Shown here: positions 60,331 through 64,000 of the stretch, piece after piece | Numbering within the stretch: position 1 is the first letter of the stretch | Layout of the letters: every line of letters starts with the position of its first letter | Assembly: GCF_011075055.1 (NCBI RefSeq) | Contig: NC_058154.1 | Location: 5,319,501 to 5,383,500 of the forward strand | Reading direction: 5' to 3' | Source of the DNA: Mangifera indica | Taxonomy: Eukaryota > Streptophyta > Magnoliopsida > Sapindales > Anacardiaceae | DNA length: 64,000 bases | Position numbers and translations under genes: made by a program | Notes under the pieces: model-generated | Database searches by the model: none | What the model saw: only the letters and a program-made list of their open reading frames with translations | What the model was told of the DNA's origin: nothing

Positions 60331-61428
60331 ATGTTTCATCACTTACTCCCTTGCTTTCATGTGTGTAAGTACATACAATCATGATGGTTGTGGGATGAGC
60401 ACTGATTAGTGAGCATAGAGTTAAGGAGGTCATTTTTGTCATTTCACTTATCTTATCAATTTGTGTTACAAACTTTTATTTTAATTTAGGCCAAAGGACT
60501 ATTTCCCACTCAAAGTATGCTGTTTTCTCAAGTTTTCCCTCGTTAACTTTGAAAATCTTATTTACTCACCCATGAACGGTTAAAATTAACTTAGTCCGTT
60601 AGTTATATTATTTCCCCTCAATCCAAGTTTTTGAAAACATCATTTTCCCCCCTAGGGTTTCCAAGTTTTTAGATTCAATTTTTCGGCGACGTTTCTTTGT
60701 CTCCGACAACCTCCAAGCGACGTTTCTTTCTCTCTAATGCAACCTCTTTCTAGTGGTCATTCTCAGTGTCATCATCAACAACGATAAACCATTTTCGTCT
60801 CTGACAAAAACGCTGAGGACAATTATCGAAAGGAGGCCACGCTAAAGAGGAAGAGATGTCACCTGGAGGTCATTGGAGAGGAGGAAAAGTTGTCAAAAAA
60901 TGGACTATGAAAAATTGGAAACCCTATGAGGGAAAATGCTATTTTTGAAAACTTGGATAAGGAAAAATTGTTAGTTTTTAGGGTTTAGGGGAGAAAAATA
61001 AAATCAAGTTTAAGTTTATTTTTAATATTACAGATAAAATAATAATTTTGCCCTTAAAACTATTAATTTTAATTGCCTATGGGTGGATAAATGAGATTTT
61101 CAAAGTTAATGAGGGGAAACTTAAGAAAACAACATACTTTGGGTGGGAAATAGTCCTTTGGCCTTTAATTTATTTGGCTACATATACTATGATGAGGATA
61201 TTGATACTTTTATGACATAGACATGTTTTGAACGCTTCCAATAGTTTTTGTTAAAAAGGGTATTTTCATATTTTTAAGAATTTATGAGTAAAGTGTTATT
61301 CAAGTTTTTTTTTTTTTTTTTTATAGGATTCATTTATGAGTTTTGAAACAAATACATGCTCAAATGGTCTAATATATGATATCTCCTTTTGGAGGGTAGT
61401 ACTTCTAGACAGGGGTGTTACAGTTTAC
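60331..61428 (+). mobile_element. Gypsy LTR 3' part interrupted by a MITE
   Basis: The sequence near 60390-60440 (GATTAGTGAGCATAGAGTTAAGG) resembles the LTR block at 63500-63560, and the piece ends GGGGTGTTACA at 61428, preceded by GGAGGGTAGTACTTCT, typical of this LTR family. The MITE at 60489-61163 splits it. Confidence 0.5.
60489..61163. mobile_element. Foldback MULE-like MITE, copy 3 (perfect 9-bp TSD)
   Basis: Ends GGCCAAAGGACTATTTCCCA and its inverse, with arms pairing over about 200 bp or more. TTTAATTTA lies on both sides (60480-60488 and 61164-61172), a perfect 9-bp duplication. The core around 60690-60900 is GC-richer (GACGTTTCTTTCTCT, GAGGAAGAGATGTCACC). 675 bp, no transposase. 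Confidence 0.85.
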
Positions 61429-61574
61429 CATTGTGATGTCGCTGTGTCCCACTCGTAAGTGCACAAGTTGTCAAGTAATATAGTAAATATTGATCTCACA
61501 AAGATTAAAAAATTAACTATTAATTTATTTCAAAGCCTATATTAGCTAAGGATGTTGTAATGGAAGACAGTAAT

Positions 61575-63796
61575 TGTAACACTTATAGATAATCCTAAAG
61601 ACATTTTAGGATTTTTCTTTATTTTAAATTGAGTCAATAATGTTTTCCAGAGGGATGCATGCTCGTGTGTGTGGGCATGCACGACCATGCATCATCAGCA
61701 GATTTGAATTTTTAGATAAGATCATGATCATGACAAAATCGGATGAATTTCATAATTGTTTGACATGACACATGCCCATGTAGAGTTCATACATGCTTGT
61801 GTGTCGTGTTTAGGAGGCAAAAATAAAAACGCGTTTAACCTAATCTCTCATATTATTCTCACATCCAACCACACCCAAATGAGATGGTAGTGAAATGAGA
61901 GATTCTTGGTCGTCGAAGGAAGTCACTGATTGCTAGGAAACTAGTAGCCATACTAAGAGTTCGCTTGATCGCCATAAGTCAAGTAAGTTTGTATTTCCTT
62001 TGGCCAAATCCAATGAGACTTTTGATGAAGTTTTGATTGTGGTTAGAAACCATGATTCGTGAATGCTTAATGATGTTATAGTGATCATTGTATGTGAGCA
62101 TGTGGTTGTTTACATGACCTCAATTAATTAAAGATGCTAAAAGGATGAGACTTGAGTAGTAAATTGAGGATAAGTGAATTCTGGTTATGAAATTCTGTGT
62201 TAGGGGATGTATGTGTATGTTCTGATTAATAACAATAGATTGTGGGTATGTGTGATGCCTTAATTGTCCCTTTGAGTGATCATAAATTTGTGTATGATGA
62301 TAAGCTAATGTAATTATGTATGTTAATCTGTTATGCTTGGATGAATATTATATATCTTGAATGATGATGACTGTACTAGAGATGTTGATTGGTGTTTGAG
62401 TTTTTAGTTAAAGATATACATGTTTAGATGTTAAGAGATATGATCTGAGTATGTGTGTTTGACTGGTTGTCAGAAGGTAACTAGAATAATATATAATTAG
62501 TAGAATTTGTAACCTTTAGATTGTGATACATGACTGTCTATGACATCATACATGCCTATGTGTCTGTAGTGAAAATAGAAAATTTCTTAATTTTTGCATG
62601 CTAGTTCTGAGGGAATGCATACATAACTGTATAGTATAGGACACACTCTTGTGTGTGACTTTCCAAAAGTAAATGTCGTGCTTAAAAAGTGGCACACAAG
62701 GATGCATCTTTGGCATACACCTATGTAGTTAGTTAAAAGACCGTTTTACCCCTAGTTCAAGCACAATAAAGGGGAAGAAAAAGAAGAAGAAATAAAAAAG
62801 AAAGAATACCAAACTTTAGTAAGAAAGACAAACCAAATAGAATTAGAAATAGTGTCTAACTATGCGAAAGACAACATAAGACCCTGACTGAGTTAGATCT
62901 AGGTAAAAAATTAAAAAGGCTAAAGAAAATGGTTCACATCTAGTTCGCCACTAGCTATGTGCAAAGGTGGCAAGATATATGGAAGTGATAGGGCTGGATG
63001 CCTATGAGATGTATCATGCACTCAACACCTATATGCATAACTACTTAGTTTAATTCAGGTATGCATGATAAGAGATTGTGGCTTTTCAGGTATTTCCTTA
63101 CATGGTCAGTAAGATGCATGATTATGTACCCATGGTAGAGGCTATCTCATGAGGATTTAGATAGTAGTTTCAATTAGCTTATATGATAGGGGAAGATACC
63201 ACTACAAGATTTTTTCTCATGTAACTAGGGTGTCTCAATTAGCTAGCCTAATAAGCCATATGACATGTGCACAAAACATATGTCTTATGCCTTCACTAGG
63301 GCAGTCAATTTCAACTTAGGCCTTAGTAATTCTTTGTGGATGGCTTATGTTAGGGCATGAGGATGCCGAGTTATAACTATATTTAGAATCACAAATGAAA
63401 CGTTGGTTTTATCAGATTTATATGGATATCGATAGGTAATCAACTTACTGAGTATTTTCACTCATGCATTCCTTTATATTGTTTTATAGGTAGGGGTAAA
63501 TAATGAAGCATATGGGGGAGCCAACGGTCTAGTGAGCAGCTATGCGAGTGTGAGGGACATAATTGTTATTTTAAGACTATCTTTTCATTTATGTACTTTT
63601 AGATGGAGTTTTAAAACATTTTTTGCATTTATGAGTTTTAATAAATAAGGTATTTATTCATATTTCACCTTTTTGCATGCTTGAATATTTATGATCATGC
63701 ATTAAATTGCAAGGTTTTGAATTAAATATTTTAGTCATGCACATCTCTTCAGGTCATATTCCAGATAAGGATATGTATGTAGAGAGAAGTGTTACA
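61575..63796 (+). mobile_element. Gypsy LTR near the right edge
   Basis: About 2.2 kb from TGTAACACTTATAG to AAGTGTTACA; contains repeated words such as GCATGCTCGTGTGTGTGGGC and CACACAAGGATGCATC, as in the LTR at 41914-44350. No primer site or polypurine tract adjoins, so it may be a solo LTR, though no matching duplication was found (GTAAT at the left, ACATT at the right). Confidence 0.65.
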
Positions 63797-64000
63797 ACAT
63801 TATGTACGAAATGTAACTATCACTAATACTAAATTAATCAAACTTATATGCATCTAAAGTAATAAATGAAATATTATCAAAACATTACTACTGATACTTG
63901 TATAGGTAAAGACTTCTAGGACTTTAGGTTCATTGGCAACCTTTGCATTAATCTATAGTATGGTAAAACAATTAAGGTAATCATAATGTAATTGCTAGTT
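63797..64000. other. Unassigned right-edge sequence
   Basis: AT-rich, non-coding; nothing recognised. Confidence 0.4.

Overview
The window looks like nuclear DNA of a eudicot plant. It is AT-rich, has one intron-rich gene with plant-type splice sites, and is otherwise packed with Ty1-copia and Ty3-gypsy retrotransposon debris, palindromic MITE-like elements, a SINE and a TRIM. I cannot name the species. No bacterial operons, CRISPR arrays, rRNA genes or functional tRNA genes are visible.

The single host gene lies on the + strand at about 37.6-58.1 kb. It encodes a FluG/NodGS-type protein: an N-terminal amidohydrolase domain fused to a C-terminal glutamine-synthetase-like domain. I could assemble 18 coding exons whose phases all agree. 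The sum is 2526 nt (841 residues plus stop), close to the plant family's length. Two introns are non-canonical. Intron 3 is a textbook U12-type AT-AC intron, and intron 13 is GC-AG. Intron 2 (8.9 kb) is swollen by nested repeats: a gypsy pol remnant carrying a SINE and a LINE-like piece, two gypsy LTRs, a copia scrap and a TRIM. Intron 16 carries a 1.5-kb LTR element with a perfect target-site duplication, whose end sits 28 bp upstream of the next exon.

Layout. 1-7.9 kb: copia family-B LTR and leader on the minus strand, split by a gypsy LTR that is itself split by another copia remnant. 7.9-28.4 kb: an old + strand copia element (family B) whose gag is interrupted by a nearly complete copia element of family A (11.08-22.04 kb, TSD ATTTT) and whose pol is interrupted by a family-B solo LTR, itself hit by a family-A solo LTR (TSD TTAAT). 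28.4-34.5 kb: a 5'-truncated gypsy element on the minus strand. 34.5-35.3 kb: gypsy LTR ends. 36.5-37.3 kb: a foldback MULE-like MITE directly upstream of the host gene. 58.4-59.1 kb: two AT-rich repeat units just past the gene. 60.3-64 kb: gypsy LTRs, one holding another foldback MITE.

All transposon reading frames I examined carry stops or frame breaks, so they are relics. The three foldback elements (12.2, 36.5 and 60.5 kb) form one family; two of them have exact 9-bp target duplications, as expected for Mutator-type transposition. The target duplications and the nesting give a relative order of insertion. All family and function calls come from reading the sequence; no database search was possible.
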